Source: an uncultured Deferribacteraceae bacterium | Lineage (GTDB): Bacteria > Chrysiogenota > Deferribacteres > Deferribacterales > Mucispirillaceae | Length of the DNA: 44,414 bases | Reading direction: 5' to 3' | Assembly: GCA_947039395.1 (NCBI GenBank) | Contig: CAMQYS010000016.1 | Coordinates: forward strand, 1 to 44,414 | In this document: piece by piece, positions 1 to 9,045 of the stretch | How positions within the stretch are numbered: position 1 is the stretch's first letter | Layout of the letters: each line of letters begins with the position of its first letter | The notes under the pieces: model-generated | What the model was told of the DNA's origin: nothing | Database searches by the model: none | Seen by the model: the letters and a program-made list of their open reading frames with translations, nothing else | Made by a program: the position numbers and the translations under genes

Positions 1-240
1 CGATAATTGAAAGTTCTGCAATTGAGTTATTGTGATAATTGAAAGTCGTGCAATTGAGTTATTGTGATAATTTAAAGTTCTGCAATTGAGTTATTGCGAT
101 AGTGGAAAGTTCTGCAATTAAGTTATTGCGATAGTTGAAAGTCGTGCAATTAAGTTATTGCGATAATTGAAAGTCGTGCAATTGAGTTATTGCGATAGTG
201 GAAAGTTCTGCAATTGAGTTATTGTGATAATTGAAAAGTA
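1..240. repeat. 32-bp minisatellite, 7 full units plus a partial eighth
   Basis: Seven consecutive 32-base units start at 1, 33, 65, 97, 129, 161 and 193, and a partial eighth starts at 225. Each carries a core like TGCAATTGAGTTATTG followed by a CGATAATTGAAAG-like half. Two alternating versions exist (AAGTTCTGC in units 1, 3, 4, 7 and AAGTCGTGC in units 2, 5, 6). The period is not a multiple of three and no coding frame is evident. The array runs off the left edge, so its full size is unknown. It lies downstream of the minus-strand ANK1 gene. Confidence 0.95.
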
Positions 241-366
241 AAATAATTAGATTGAAAGAACATGGATTTATATCTATATAAAATAGAAGTGTACAGCTGT
301 ATATTTTATAACTTTAAAGCATTATCACTTAATCGTTTAAATCACTAATCCTAAGTTTAAAACTTA
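241..366. other. Non-coding stretch 3' of ANK1
   Basis: No gene is seen here. It contains a perfect 10-base palindrome, TACAGCTGTA, at 292-301 in otherwise AT-rich sequence. No convincing terminator for the minus-strand ANK1 gene was found. Confidence 0.4.
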
Positions 367-1161
367 CTACTTAGCACCAGCTTTTTTAAGTACAGCTATG
401 ATATCGTTATATCCTTTCTCTTTTGCGATCATAAGTGCTGTTTTCCCATCTTTACGATTTTTTATCTTATAATCTGCACCGTTTTTAAGTAGATATTTAA
501 CCCACTCAATACTATTACTCTCAACCGCTTTTGCAAGATAAGTGTAGCCGTACAAACTCTGAACATTCACATCAGCACCATTTTTAATTAACAGTTTAAA
601 TATTGTTTCATCATACTGCGATATCTCTAAAACATTACCATTATCAACAGCAATCAATTCAAGATCAACCCCTGCATCAATAAGTATCTGTATAACTTTA
701 AACTGATTGGTTTCATTATCAATAGATCTATTAAGCACGACACCGAAGAGTGCATTCATATTCCAGTTATCTTTAAGGTTCACATCAGCACCGTTTTTAA
801 GTAGCAATTTAACCATTTCAACATCGCCATTCCCTGCTGCGATCATTAACGGAAAACCTACATGAGTATGAAAAAACTCTCCCGGCATAAAATTAACATC
901 TGCACCTTGATTAATAAGTTTTTTAGCAAGTTCAATATCTTTATCATTTACTGCATAAATAAGTTTTGTCGCACCATATTTATCAATCTTATCAATACCT
1001 TCAGAGTTATTAGTTAAACCTTTAGTTTTAGCTTTATCGTTTGCAACAGTATCAATCTTTTTACCAGTTTTATCGTTCGCATAACTACCAGTAACGGTAT
1101 AATTTACGATAGGTAATATTATAGAAATTGATATTAATAATGATACAAAATGTTTGAACAT
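367..1161 (-). CDS. ANK1: exported ankyrin-repeat protein
   Basis: The 264-residue product begins with a Sec-type signal peptide (Lys3, hydrophobic core about 6-20, possible cleavage after Tyr-Ala near residue 28). A short Lys/Thr/Asn-rich stretch and about six ankyrin repeats follow from residue 60 to the end. Typical repeat elements such as LLLKNGADVN are clear; the fourth repeat is degenerate. The start is supported by GAGG at 1169-1172 (minus strand), 7 bases upstream. The C-terminal cap (DGKTALMIAKEKGY) resembles that of ANK2, so the two look like a duplicated pair in one minus-strand unit. Ankyrin repeats bind proteins; the partner is unknown and the location is inferred to be periplasmic. 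Confidence 0.93.
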   Translation of the reverse strand: MFKHFVSLLISISIILPIVNYTVTGSYANDKTGKKIDTVANDKAKTKGLTNNSEGIDKIDKYGATKLIYAVNDKDIELAKKLINQGADVNFMPGEFFHTHVGFPLMIAAGNGDVEMVKLLLKNGADVNLKDNWNMNALFGVVLNRSIDNETNQFKVIQILIDAGVDLELIAVDNGNVLEISQYDETIFKLLIKNGADVNVQSLYGYTYLAKAVESNSIEWVKYLLKNGADYKIKNRKDGKTALMIAKEKGYNDIIAVLKKAGAK

Positions 1162-1313
1162 ATTTAATCCTCAAAGTTGAAAATAAGTATTTGTTAATTT
1201 GTATAAGAACTTAATGTATCATCAATGAGCAATCTAATCAAGTACGATTAATTTTTCATCAACATAGTCATCTCACTAACTATCTAATCAACAATCTTTT
1301 ACAAAACTAAAAT

Positions 1314-3443
1314 CTACTCTTTAGCCCCAGCGTCCATAAGCAGTTTAATAACCTTATAATATCCTTTATCTTTAGCGAACATTAAAGCTGTTTTATCTTC
1401 TTCGTAATCTCTAACAGTATAATCTGCACCATGTTTAAGCAGATATTTAACCATTTCATCATCGCCTTTATATGCTGCACACATTAATTTACTAAACCCA
1501 CTAAATGTCTCTATTGAGTTTACACCAGCGCCGTTATCAATTAATAATTTAGATGCAACAACATTTCCCCAAACTTTATCTAACGTTGTTTCATTCTCTA
1601 TAATAGATAGATTAACATCAGCCCCAGCATCGATTAAGATTTTCATAATCTCTATTTTTTCAGAAGTAACTTCACTTCGATCATAGATTGTAGCCATTAA
1701 TGCAGTCATAGAGTAGCTGTTAATAAGGTTAACATTAGCACCTCTTTCAATCAATAAATTTACTATTTCTTTATTGTTATTTTGAGAAGCTATCATAAGT
1801 GGAGAAAGTTTATAATTATAATCACTTATATTTGAGTTAAGGTTAATATTAGCATCTTTATCAAGTATCAGTTTTACAAGTTCAATATTATTCTCTTTAA
1901 CAGCTAATGTAAGCGCTGTATCGCCATTTTTATCTATATTATCAATACTTTTTGATGCCGTTAGAAGTTCTTCAACTTTATCAGTAACACCATATTTAAT
2001 TGCTCTTATTAAATCATTAGGAGCGCCATTTTTGATAAGTAGATCAACGATATCAGTTTTATTCATTTTAGCAGCTATATCAATCGGTGTATTACCTCTA
2101 TTATCAATATGATTTACGTTAGGCTTATATTTGATAAGTAGTTTAATAGTATCGTTATCGCTATATTCAATAGCCATCATTAAAGCTGTTTTATTAAGAT
2201 AAGTTTCAGTAGTATCAATATCAGCTCCATATAAAAGGAGAGTTTCTACTATATCTTTATTGTCTTTAACCATTGATGCCTCAATAAGTGCTGTGCTACT
2301 AGTAGATTTAGTTCTTTGAAAAGGTTCATTAACATCCATACCTTTTCGAATTAATAAATTAACAACATCTAGATTTTTATGTTTAGCAGCGAGCGGTATT
2401 AAGTTAAGAAGTAATCCTTGTTCTATTAGCAATTTAGCGATATCGGTACGATTATACTGAATTGCAGTAGTTATAAGGTGTTGATCATTTTCATCAATAC
2501 CATTAAAGTTTATAAAATCATTTACTTTTTCAATATCTCCTATTTTTACAGCATCTATGATAGAGTAGTACGCTCCTCTATCTATTAATAGCTGTACTAT
2601 TTCTGGTTTATACGCATAATTTATAGCCGTTTTATTCGCTGCATTTCTAGCATTAAATTCAGCACCAACATCAATTAATAGTTTTGCACTATTATAATTA
2701 CCAGCTTTAACAGCGTGCATCAAAGCTGTTGTTGCTTGTTTGCTATCACAATTAACTTTTGCACTAGAGTTTAAAAGAAGTTTAGTTATCTCAATACTAT
2801 TATTATCTTCATTACGGTATACGCTATATCCAAGAGCAGTCATACCAGTTTCATCAATAACATTAACATCGGCACCAGCATTTATTAATAGCTTAACAAG
2901 TTCGATATTTTTAATATCTTTCACAGCACTCATAAGTGGAGTGTAGCCGTAGATATTCTTAACATTAACATCAGCACCTAACTGTAAAAACATCTTAGTC
3001 AGAGAGTTGTTATCTATACCTAAACTGTGATGCAGTGCAGAATCTCCTCTTTTATTTTGAATGTTGATATTGATTATAGCGTTACTGTAAAGAAGCATTA
3101 CGACAGCATCTTTATTATTATCTTTAGATATATAAGGGCTATTAGTATTTTTAAGCAACGTCATAATAATCGTATCACCATCACTACGTCCATTAACCCC
3201 ATTTACATCAACACCGTTCATTAGTAGACTATCAACATTAGCACGATCACGAGCATGAGCTGTTTTGAGTAACGCTATAGAGTAGATATCTTTATGTTCA
3301 GGAGTTACCATATTAATTTTATCTTTAATATTAATATTGATATTACTATCAATATTAGTTGCTTGAGCTTCAGGTTGTTTACAACTTATGAGAGATGATA
3401 TTGCAGATATTGAGATTAGTAGCAACATAATAAATCTAAACAT
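1314..3443 (-). CDS. ANK2: large ankyrin-repeat lipoprotein
   Basis: The 709-residue product has a lipoprotein signal peptide with lipobox LISC (lipidated Cys21), a polar Asn/Ile/Asp linker to about residue 50, and then about 18 ankyrin repeats to the C-terminus. GGAG at 3451-3454 (minus strand) lies 7 bases before the start. It is upstream of ANK1 with a 152-base gap and divergent from the plus-strand array. With ANK16 it is one of the two longest repeat domains here. The repeats are fairly divergent from one another, unlike the near-identical ones in ANK12, which suggests an older member. It is predicted to be membrane-anchored in the periplasm or at the surface. Confidence 0.93.
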   Translation of the reverse strand: MFRFIMLLLISISAISSLISCKQPEAQATNIDSNININIKDKINMVTPEHKDIYSIALLKTAHARDRANVDSLLMNGVDVNGVNGRSDGDTIIMTLLKNTNSPYISKDNNKDAVVMLLYSNAIININIQNKRGDSALHHSLGIDNNSLTKMFLQLGADVNVKNIYGYTPLMSAVKDIKNIELVKLLINAGADVNVIDETGMTALGYSVYRNEDNNSIEITKLLLNSSAKVNCDSKQATTALMHAVKAGNYNSAKLLIDVGAEFNARNAANKTAINYAYKPEIVQLLIDRGAYYSIIDAVKIGDIEKVNDFINFNGIDENDQHLITTAIQYNRTDIAKLLIEQGLLLNLIPLAAKHKNLDVVNLLIRKGMDVNEPFQRTKSTSSTALIEASMVKDNKDIVETLLLYGADIDTTETYLNKTALMMAIEYSDNDTIKLLIKYKPNVNHIDNRGNTPIDIAAKMNKTDIVDLLIKNGAPNDLIRAIKYGVTDKVEELLTASKSIDNIDKNGDTALTLAVKENNIELVKLILDKDANINLNSNISDYNYKLSPLMIASQNNNKEIVNLLIERGANVNLINSYSMTALMATIYDRSEVTSEKIEIMKILIDAGADVNLSIIENETTLDKVWGNVVASKLLIDNGAGVNSIETFSGFSKLMCAAYKGDDEMVKYLLKHGADYTVRDYEEDKTALMFAKDKGYYKVIKLLMDAGAKE

Positions 3444-3665
3444 AAAGGATCTCCAAAAGATAATAAAATGATAACTTTATATAACAGATACATATCGTCA
3501 ATTATAACTTTTAAAGAGTGTAGATATAAGTTATATTGACGGTATTTTGCTATCTCAATAATTATCGTAAAATATACGATTTTATTTAACATTTCTCTTA
3601 TAATTTCGTTATATATATGTTAAAATAATATGGTTATTGATAATGTTTAATAGGGTAAGGTTATT
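3444..3665. promoter_or_regulatory. Divergent intergenic region upstream of ANK2 and ANK3
   Basis: This 222-base AT-rich region separates the minus-strand pair from the plus-strand array and must hold promoters for both sides. A TTGACG at 3536-3541 could be a plus-strand -35 box, but the match at the -10 spacing (TAATTA, 3559-3564) is poor. No element is assigned with confidence. Confidence 0.35.
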
Positions 3666-3939
3666 ATGTGATATTCTAAGATGCTGTTATTATTGATTTT
3701 TTTATTATTAGTTTTGTTAGTTGGCTGTAGAAATCAAGATGTAATGATAGATAAAACAGATAATAAAAGTATCGGTATTTTTGAGGCGTCAGAGAGCGGT
3801 AATTTGGCTTATATAAAAAATATTATAGAATAAAGGTTATTATATTAATGCCTTTAATAAAGATGGAGATACAGTGTTGGTATTATCCTCAAAGAATGGA
3901 TATTTAGAAATCGTTAAATATTTAGAGAGTTTGAAGTAG
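3666..3939 (+). pseudogene. ANK3: broken small ankyrin lipoprotein gene
   Basis: Read from ATG 3666, codon 2 is TGA where the neighbouring paralog ANK4 has AGA (Met-Arg-Tyr). An in-frame ATG at 3681 could restart translation and gives a lipoprotein leader with LLVGC. The frame then hits TAA at 3831. Removing one T at 3831 restores a frame running IIEKGYYINAFNKDGDT and ending with EIVKYLESLK and TAG at 3937-3939, the usual ANK C-terminus. The locus therefore carries a nonsense change and a +1 frameshift. The intact form would have been a one- or two-repeat lipoprotein of about 90 residues. The repaired product closely resembles the N-terminal part of ANK4. Confidence 0.85.
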
Positions 3940-3990
3940 TAAATATTTTAATGAACATTGAGAGATAATTAAGATAGAGGAAGGTATGAG

Positions 3991-5652
3991 ATGAGATATT
4001 TTAAATTGGTTTTATTATTAATTTTGTTATCGGTGGTGGTGTTCGTTGGTTGTAAAAAGAAAGTTATAACAGTTGATAATAGTACTATTGAACAGAACGT
4101 AGAAAGAGATGAAACAGTTATTGAGCCTTCTGTAATCGTTGCAACAGAGAGCAAGAAAAGTAACGACAATATAAGTATTGAGATATTTAAAGCATCTAAG
4201 AACGGTAATTTAGTTGATATTAAAAAACTAGTTAATAAAGATATTGATATTAATGCTTTAGATGAAAATGGTGAGACAGTGTTAACGTTAGCCTCAAGTA
4301 ATGGACATTTAGAGATTGTGAAATACCTTATTGAAAACGGTGCAGATATTAACTTTCAATATAATAGTGGTGGTGGAGATTTAAATCAATCAGCATTAAT
4401 GAGTGCATCAATGGGTGGATATTTAGATATAGTAAAATATTTAGTAGATAACGGTGCAGATATTGATGCGAGAGATTACTCATATAGTACGGCTGTTTTT
4501 TTTGCAGGGGTTATGAATAAACCAGAAATAGTTTATTATCTTGTATCAGTTGGAGCTGAAGCATATCTTGAGATTTGGGCATCTATAGGCGATTTAGAGA
4601 AAGTTAAATCGAGTGTCAAAAACGGAGAAGACATAAATCAACAAGATGATTATGGAATGTCTCCTTTCCTTAGAGCAGTAAGTAATGGACATTTAGAGGT
4701 TGTAGAGTATCTTATAAAAAACGGTGCAGATGATGAGAATATGAGTAATGGGATTATTGAAGCATCACAGTATGGACGGCTAGATGTGTTAAAATATTTA
4801 ATAGAAAATGGAGCTGATGCAACAGCTAAGATGAGTGATGGTGAAACTTATTTAGAGTACGCTATTAGTAGATCTGATAAATATCCAGAAGTTATAAAAT
4901 ATTTAGAAAGTTTGAACGTTTCATCAGTTAGTAATAATAAGAATGTTCAAGTTGCACAGATTGATAAAACTATCAAATGTGGCGATATATATTTATCAGC
5001 TAAAAACGGAGATTTAAAATGTGTACAGCAGAATATATTAAACGGAGTGGATGTTAATATCAAAACAGAAAATAGCGATATGATGGGTAATACTCCACTT
5101 ATGACAGCATCATTTTACGGACATTTAGAGATTGTAAAATATCTAATAGATGAGGGTGCTGATGTGAATGCAAGCAGACGGTATGGTAATATCACTGCTT
5201 TAAATGAAGCATCACAAAATGGACATGATGAGATTGTTCAACTACTTATCAAGCATGGTGCGATAGATAGCTCATTAATTGATGCCTCTCAATCTGGAGA
5301 TATAGATAAAGTTAGTAGATTAATCAAGCAAGGTTCAGATGTTAATCTACAAGCTTATAGTGATACAACAGCATTAATTAAGGCATCAAGTAATGGACAT
5401 TTAGAGATTGTTAAGTTACTAATTAAATCAGGTTCTAAAGTTAATACACAGGATATGTATGGGCAAACAGCATTAATGCTTTCATCGTTTGATGGACATT
5501 TAGATATTGTTAAATATTTAGTTGATAACGGTGCTGATATAGATTTAAAATCAGGAATGTCAGATGGATCACTTAGTGGCGAGCCTGCGATATCGTATGC
5601 TAAGGATAGTGGGTACATAGAGATTGTTGAATATTTAGAGAGGTTAAAGTAA
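3991..5652 (+). CDS. ANK4: ankyrin-repeat lipoprotein with an internal joint
   Basis: The 553-residue product has a lipoprotein signal (lipobox FVGC, Cys21, then three Lys), an acidic linker with one NST sequon, and about 13 ankyrin repeats. AGAGGAAGG at 3976-3984 precedes the ATG. Near residues 300-335 the repeats stop with YLESLN, which matches C-termini elsewhere in the array. A 30-residue Asn/Ser/Val-rich linker follows, and a new first repeat begins (SAKNGDLKCVQQ). This suggests fusion of two ancestral neighbours. A Trp-containing repeat (IWASIGDLEKV) lies at about residues 190-215. It overlaps the next gene by one base (TAATG). Confidence 0.93.
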   Translation: MRYFKLVLLLILLSVVVFVGCKKKVITVDNSTIEQNVERDETVIEPSVIVATESKKSNDNISIEIFKASKNGNLVDIKKLVNKDIDINALDENGETVLTLASSNGHLEIVKYLIENGADINFQYNSGGGDLNQSALMSASMGGYLDIVKYLVDNGADIDARDYSYSTAVFFAGVMNKPEIVYYLVSVGAEAYLEIWASIGDLEKVKSSVKNGEDINQQDDYGMSPFLRAVSNGHLEVVEYLIKNGADDENMSNGIIEASQYGRLDVLKYLIENGADATAKMSDGETYLEYAISRSDKYPEVIKYLESLNVSSVSNNKNVQVAQIDKTIKCGDIYLSAKNGDLKCVQQNILNGVDVNIKTENSDMMGNTPLMTASFYGHLEIVKYLIDEGADVNASRRYGNITALNEASQNGHDEIVQLLIKHGAIDSSLIDASQSGDIDKVSRLIKQGSDVNLQAYSDTTALIKASSNGHLEIVKLLIKSGSKVNTQDMYGQTALMLSSFDGHLDIVKYLVDNGADIDLKSGMSDGSLSGEPAISYAKDSGYIEIVEYLERLK

Positions 5653-6098
5653 TGGGTAAAAATTATTGTAGAAAAGGTTGTTGGTACATCGGTGAATATT
5701 TAGAGGATCTTGCTGTAAATGAAAGTTTAATACCAGAGAATATTAGATCTTTTATAATGGATAATAAATCGTATATATTTGATAATAAAGAGTCGTTACA
5801 CGATGCTTGGCTAACATCGTTTAAATACTCTTTTAAGCCAAACGGTAAAAAAGAAGAGTTAATTATGAATTTTTTAGGGTCGTATCATGATTTTAATTAT
5901 CAATTTATTTTTCAAAATGTCTTATCTATTAAATTTAAATATGAAGATAAATATCTAGATAAAGATGATTTAATAATGCATTTATTTTCAGTTTGTAAAA
6001 ACGATATATATAACTATGATTTTATATTTTCTACTGGACAGAAAATCACTATTAAGTTTAAAAAGTTAGAGATAGTAAAGACACCGATAAAAAAATAA
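5652..6098 (+). CDS. Small non-ankyrin protein of unknown function
   Basis: A 148-residue protein with no signal peptide and no ankyrin repeat. It starts on the A of the ANK4 stop (TAATG), so it is probably translationally coupled to ANK4. It is rich in Asp, Lys, Phe and Tyr, with two early cysteines (6 and 10) and a central LHDAWL followed by alternating hydrophobic stretches such as YQFIFQNVLSIKF. The LHDA-type opening recalls small bacterial proteins sometimes found beside toxins as immunity factors, but I cannot assign a family. It is predicted cytoplasmic, which makes it unlike its exported neighbours. Confidence 0.8.
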   Translation: MGKNYCRKGCWYIGEYLEDLAVNESLIPENIRSFIMDNKSYIFDNKESLHDAWLTSFKYSFKPNGKKEELIMNFLGSYHDFNYQFIFQNVLSIKFKYEDKYLDKDDLIMHLFSVCKNDIYNYDFIFSTGQKITIKFKKLEIVKTPIKK

Positions 6099-6113
6099 AG
6101 AGGTTAGAACTAG

Positions 6114-7364
6114 ATGATATCTATAAGGATAGTAGGGTCACTATTAATATCATTTTTGATGATATTAACTTCATGTACAGCGAAAATATTAACTGTTCCA
6201 GAGCTTAATATATTACTGAATAAATCTGTTATGGAAAATGATTTAGCAGGGGTTAAATCAAGTTTAGATAAAGGAGCAGATATTAACGATAAGCGTTCTG
6301 ATGAGTGGGGGTATAGTGCGATAACTCATGCAACTATGCTCCATAATTTAGATATGGTAAACTATCTTATACAAAATGGTGCAGATATAGATACACAGAC
6401 AAACACTCACGGCACGCCACTTATGATAGCTATAAATAATAACGACTACAATATGGTTATAAATTTAGTAGAGCAAGGTGCAGATATCAATACAAGAAAT
6501 AACAAAAAGGTAACCGTATTTGATACAGCGATACAGCAAGGTAATACATTAATTGCAGAGTATTTAATTATACAAGGGATAGATACAAGTAAGTTGAGGG
6601 TTGCCGATTGGGCAGCGATCGGTGATTTAGATAAGGTTCGTGAGTTGCATAAATCAGATATTGATTTAAATTCTTCAAGCACATTAAATGATATAGATTA
6701 CTATACAGCCTTAGAATCAGCATCATGGGGTGGGCATTTAAATATAGTTGAGTATCTAGTTGAAAACGGTGCAGATGTAAATTTTGTATCAGGTAGCGAT
6801 ACGGGGAATAAGTACGGTAGAACACCATTAATCAGTGCAGTAGATAGTGGACAAGTTGATATTGTAAAATATTTAATTGATAACGGTGCAGATGTGAACG
6901 GTATCGGTGCTGAAAAGTATACAGCAATAACTGTTGCAAAAAGTTTAGAGATGGTAATGATTTTAGTAGAGAGTGGTGCTGATGTAAACTCAATAAACAT
7001 GAATAAACCAGTTTTAATATCGGCTGTTGAGAATGAGCAGATAGCGATTGTTGAGTATCTGTTAGATAACGGAGCTGATGTGAATGTAAAAGTTGATAAC
7101 AATTATTCAGCTATAAGTTATCCGAACAATTTAGCGATAGTTAAGATTTTAGTAGAGAGTGGTGCTGATGTAAATTTTAAAAACAGTTACAGTAGTACGC
7201 CGTTAATATTTGCAACAAATAGAGGAAATTTAGAGATTGTTAAATATTTAGTTGAGCAAGGTGCAGATATAAATATACAGAATGATGATGGCAGTAAAGC
7301 TATAGATATAGCGATATCTAACGGACATAAAAAGATCGTAAAATATTTAAAAAGTATTAAGTGA
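6114..7364 (+). CDS. ANK5: ankyrin-repeat lipoprotein
   Basis: The 416-residue product has a lipoprotein signal peptide ending in LTSC (Cys21), hardly any linker, and about 11 ankyrin repeats. One is the Trp-type repeat ADWAAIGDLDKV (Trp codon at 6609). Two near-identical repeats reading MILVESGADVN and KILVESGADVN flank a third, a sign of internal duplication. AAGAGG ends at 6103, ten bases before the start. The stop is TGA, the only intact gene here to use it, and it is followed directly by TAG. Confidence 0.93.
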   Translation: MISIRIVGSLLISFLMILTSCTAKILTVPELNILLNKSVMENDLAGVKSSLDKGADINDKRSDEWGYSAITHATMLHNLDMVNYLIQNGADIDTQTNTHGTPLMIAINNNDYNMVINLVEQGADINTRNNKKVTVFDTAIQQGNTLIAEYLIIQGIDTSKLRVADWAAIGDLDKVRELHKSDIDLNSSSTLNDIDYYTALESASWGGHLNIVEYLVENGADVNFVSGSDTGNKYGRTPLISAVDSGQVDIVKYLIDNGADVNGIGAEKYTAITVAKSLEMVMILVESGADVNSINMNKPVLISAVENEQIAIVEYLLDNGADVNVKVDNNYSAISYPNNLAIVKILVESGADVNFKNSYSSTPLIFATNRGNLEIVKYLVEQGADINIQNDDGSKAIDIAISNGHKKIVKYLKSIK

Positions 7365-7437
7365 TAGCTAGATTGTTTTTAATTATTATAGTATATATTT
7401 AAAAGTATAGATTATGCGTTAAAAGGAGAAAACAGTT

Positions 7438-8985
7438 ATGAAAGTTTCAAAACTAATGATTGTGATAATACTACTTATTGTAGCTATGGTTACTGTTATA
7501 GGATGTAAGAAAAAACCGTTAAACAACGCTCCATTTGTTGATAAAATTTCAACGGATAGTAGTACGATTGATAATAGTACGATTGATAATGTTACAACTG
7601 ATAATACCACAACGGATAATATCACGATTGATAACAGTACACTTAACAGTGAGGTTCTAAGTGATTATGAACTTAACACATTATTACAAGAGGCAGTTAG
7701 AGGAGATAATCTAGCAGATGTAAAAATATATTTAGATCTAGGAGCAAATATCAACGATCAAAGTTACGATGAAGAAGGTAACAGTCCGTTAACTTATTCG
7801 GTAAGAGTTGATAATATAGAGATGGTTAAATATTTAATCTCAAACGGTGTAAATTTAGAGACTTCGCCAGAGTATGAAGGCACTCCATTAATGATAGCAG
7901 TAGAGTCTGATAATTACGATATAGTTAAATTGTTAGTTGAAAACGGTGCAAAAATAGATGGCAAGAGTAATGAGGGAATTACCGTATTTGATACAGTTAT
8001 AAGTAATGGTAATCCAAAAATAGCGAACTATCTAATCAAAAAAGGTATAGATATAAGTAAGATGAAAACGGCAGATTGGGCAGCGATAGGTAATTTAGAA
8101 AAAGTTAAAGCTGATATAAAAAACGGTAAGAGTATTGATTTACCAAACAGTAAAGGTTTCACTCCTTTAGAGGCATCATTATCTAACAAACATATAAATG
8201 TTGCAAAATATTTAATTGCTAACGGTGCTGTAATTACAACGAAAGCGATTAGATATCCAGCAGGTTATGGAGACTTAGAGGTTATTAGATTTCTAGTTGA
8301 TAAAGGTGCAGATGTTAACGGTAAAGAAAGTTACGGATTAACAGCATTAATGAGTGCATCAGGAAGTGGTAATTTAAAACTTGTTGAATATTTAGTAGAG
8401 CAAGGTGCAGATATTAATGTTACTGATAATTCAGGAGAAACAGCACTGTTTGATGCAACAAAAAAAGGTGATTTAGTGATTGTCAAATATCTATTATCAA
8501 AAGGAATGGATATTAATGCTAAAAATACACACGGTGATACAGTAACAGATGTTGCATTCTTTTATGGAAACATGAAGACAGTAAAACATTTTATTGAAAA
8601 CGGTGCAGATCAATCAGGTATAGGTATCAATATTTGGGCAAGGCTTGGAGATAAGGATAAAGTTAAATCGTTATTACCATCAATAGATATTAATGCGACT
8701 AACGGAAGTTTATTGATTAACGCTGTACGATCTGGAAATCTAAAATTAGTTAAATTTTTAGTAGAGAAAGGTGCGAATATTCATGAAGAAACTTTTGAAG
8801 AAGGAAACGCATTAATTGCAGCAGCAACTGGAGGATATTTAGATATTGTAAAGTATCTAGTTGAGCAAGGTATAAATGTAAATACTGCTATTGAATATAC
8901 TGGTGAAACAGCTACTCAGATTGCAAAGGATCGAGGATATATTAAGATTGTTGAATATTTGAATAGTAAGCAGAAAGCAGAGTAA
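7438..8985 (+). CDS. ANK6: ankyrin-repeat lipoprotein with sequon-rich linker
   Basis: The 515-residue product has a lipobox VIGC (Cys23) followed by three Lys. A linker at about residues 38-68 is made of repeated Thr-Thr-Asp-Asn / Thr-Ile-Asp-Asn units containing five N-X-S/T sequons. About 13 ankyrin repeats follow, two of them Trp-type (ADWAAIGNLEKV; a looser IWARLGDKDKV). AAGGAG at 7423-7428 supports the start. The last 26 or so codons are identical at DNA level to the end of ANK7, part of a 145-base perfect duplication. It is likely anchored by lipid with the linker as an extended stalk. Confidence 0.94.
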   Translation: MKVSKLMIVIILLIVAMVTVIGCKKKPLNNAPFVDKISTDSSTIDNSTIDNVTTDNTTTDNITIDNSTLNSEVLSDYELNTLLQEAVRGDNLADVKIYLDLGANINDQSYDEEGNSPLTYSVRVDNIEMVKYLISNGVNLETSPEYEGTPLMIAVESDNYDIVKLLVENGAKIDGKSNEGITVFDTVISNGNPKIANYLIKKGIDISKMKTADWAAIGNLEKVKADIKNGKSIDLPNSKGFTPLEASLSNKHINVAKYLIANGAVITTKAIRYPAGYGDLEVIRFLVDKGADVNGKESYGLTALMSASGSGNLKLVEYLVEQGADINVTDNSGETALFDATKKGDLVIVKYLLSKGMDINAKNTHGDTVTDVAFFYGNMKTVKHFIENGADQSGIGINIWARLGDKDKVKSLLPSIDINATNGSLLINAVRSGNLKLVKFLVEKGANIHEETFEEGNALIAAATGGYLDIVKYLVEQGINVNTAIEYTGETATQIAKDRGYIKIVEYLNSKQKAE

Positions 8986-9045
8986 TATTTTTACAATAAA
9001 ATTTATTATAATTATGTGGAGAGTGTGATGAGAGTTTTAAAGATT
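8901..9045 (+). repeat. 145-bp direct repeat, copy 1
   Basis: This block is base-for-base identical to 10104-10248 (offset 1203). It covers the last codons of ANK6, the whole gap and the first six codons of ANK7. The second copy spans the same elements between ANK7 and ANK8. It indicates a recent tandem gene duplication or gene conversion. Confidence 0.93.

Noticed and set aside
1-240. CRISPR array
   Set aside because: The repeats are directly adjacent 32-base units with no unique spacers, so this is a minisatellite.
2740-3224. Two plus-strand open frames opposite ANK2
   Set aside because: They lie fully inside a long minus-strand repeat gene and have no recognisable domain.
5355-5618. Minus-strand open frames with a recurrent SAPLSxKYxTISKCP-type product, here and opposite most ankyrin genes
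   Set aside because: They are reverse readings of the ankyrin consensus and its codon bias. Their similarity follows from the sense repeats, and no consistent ribosome sites or independent starts were seen.
9007-9012. TATAAT as a -10 box of ANK7
   Set aside because: No -35 match stands at a workable distance, and the transcript would start on top of the ribosome site.
9016-9027. GTG start for ANK7 (and the equivalent at 10219 for ANK8)
   Set aside because: The GTG overlaps the GGAGAG ribosome site, which is correctly spaced for the ATG 12 bases later.
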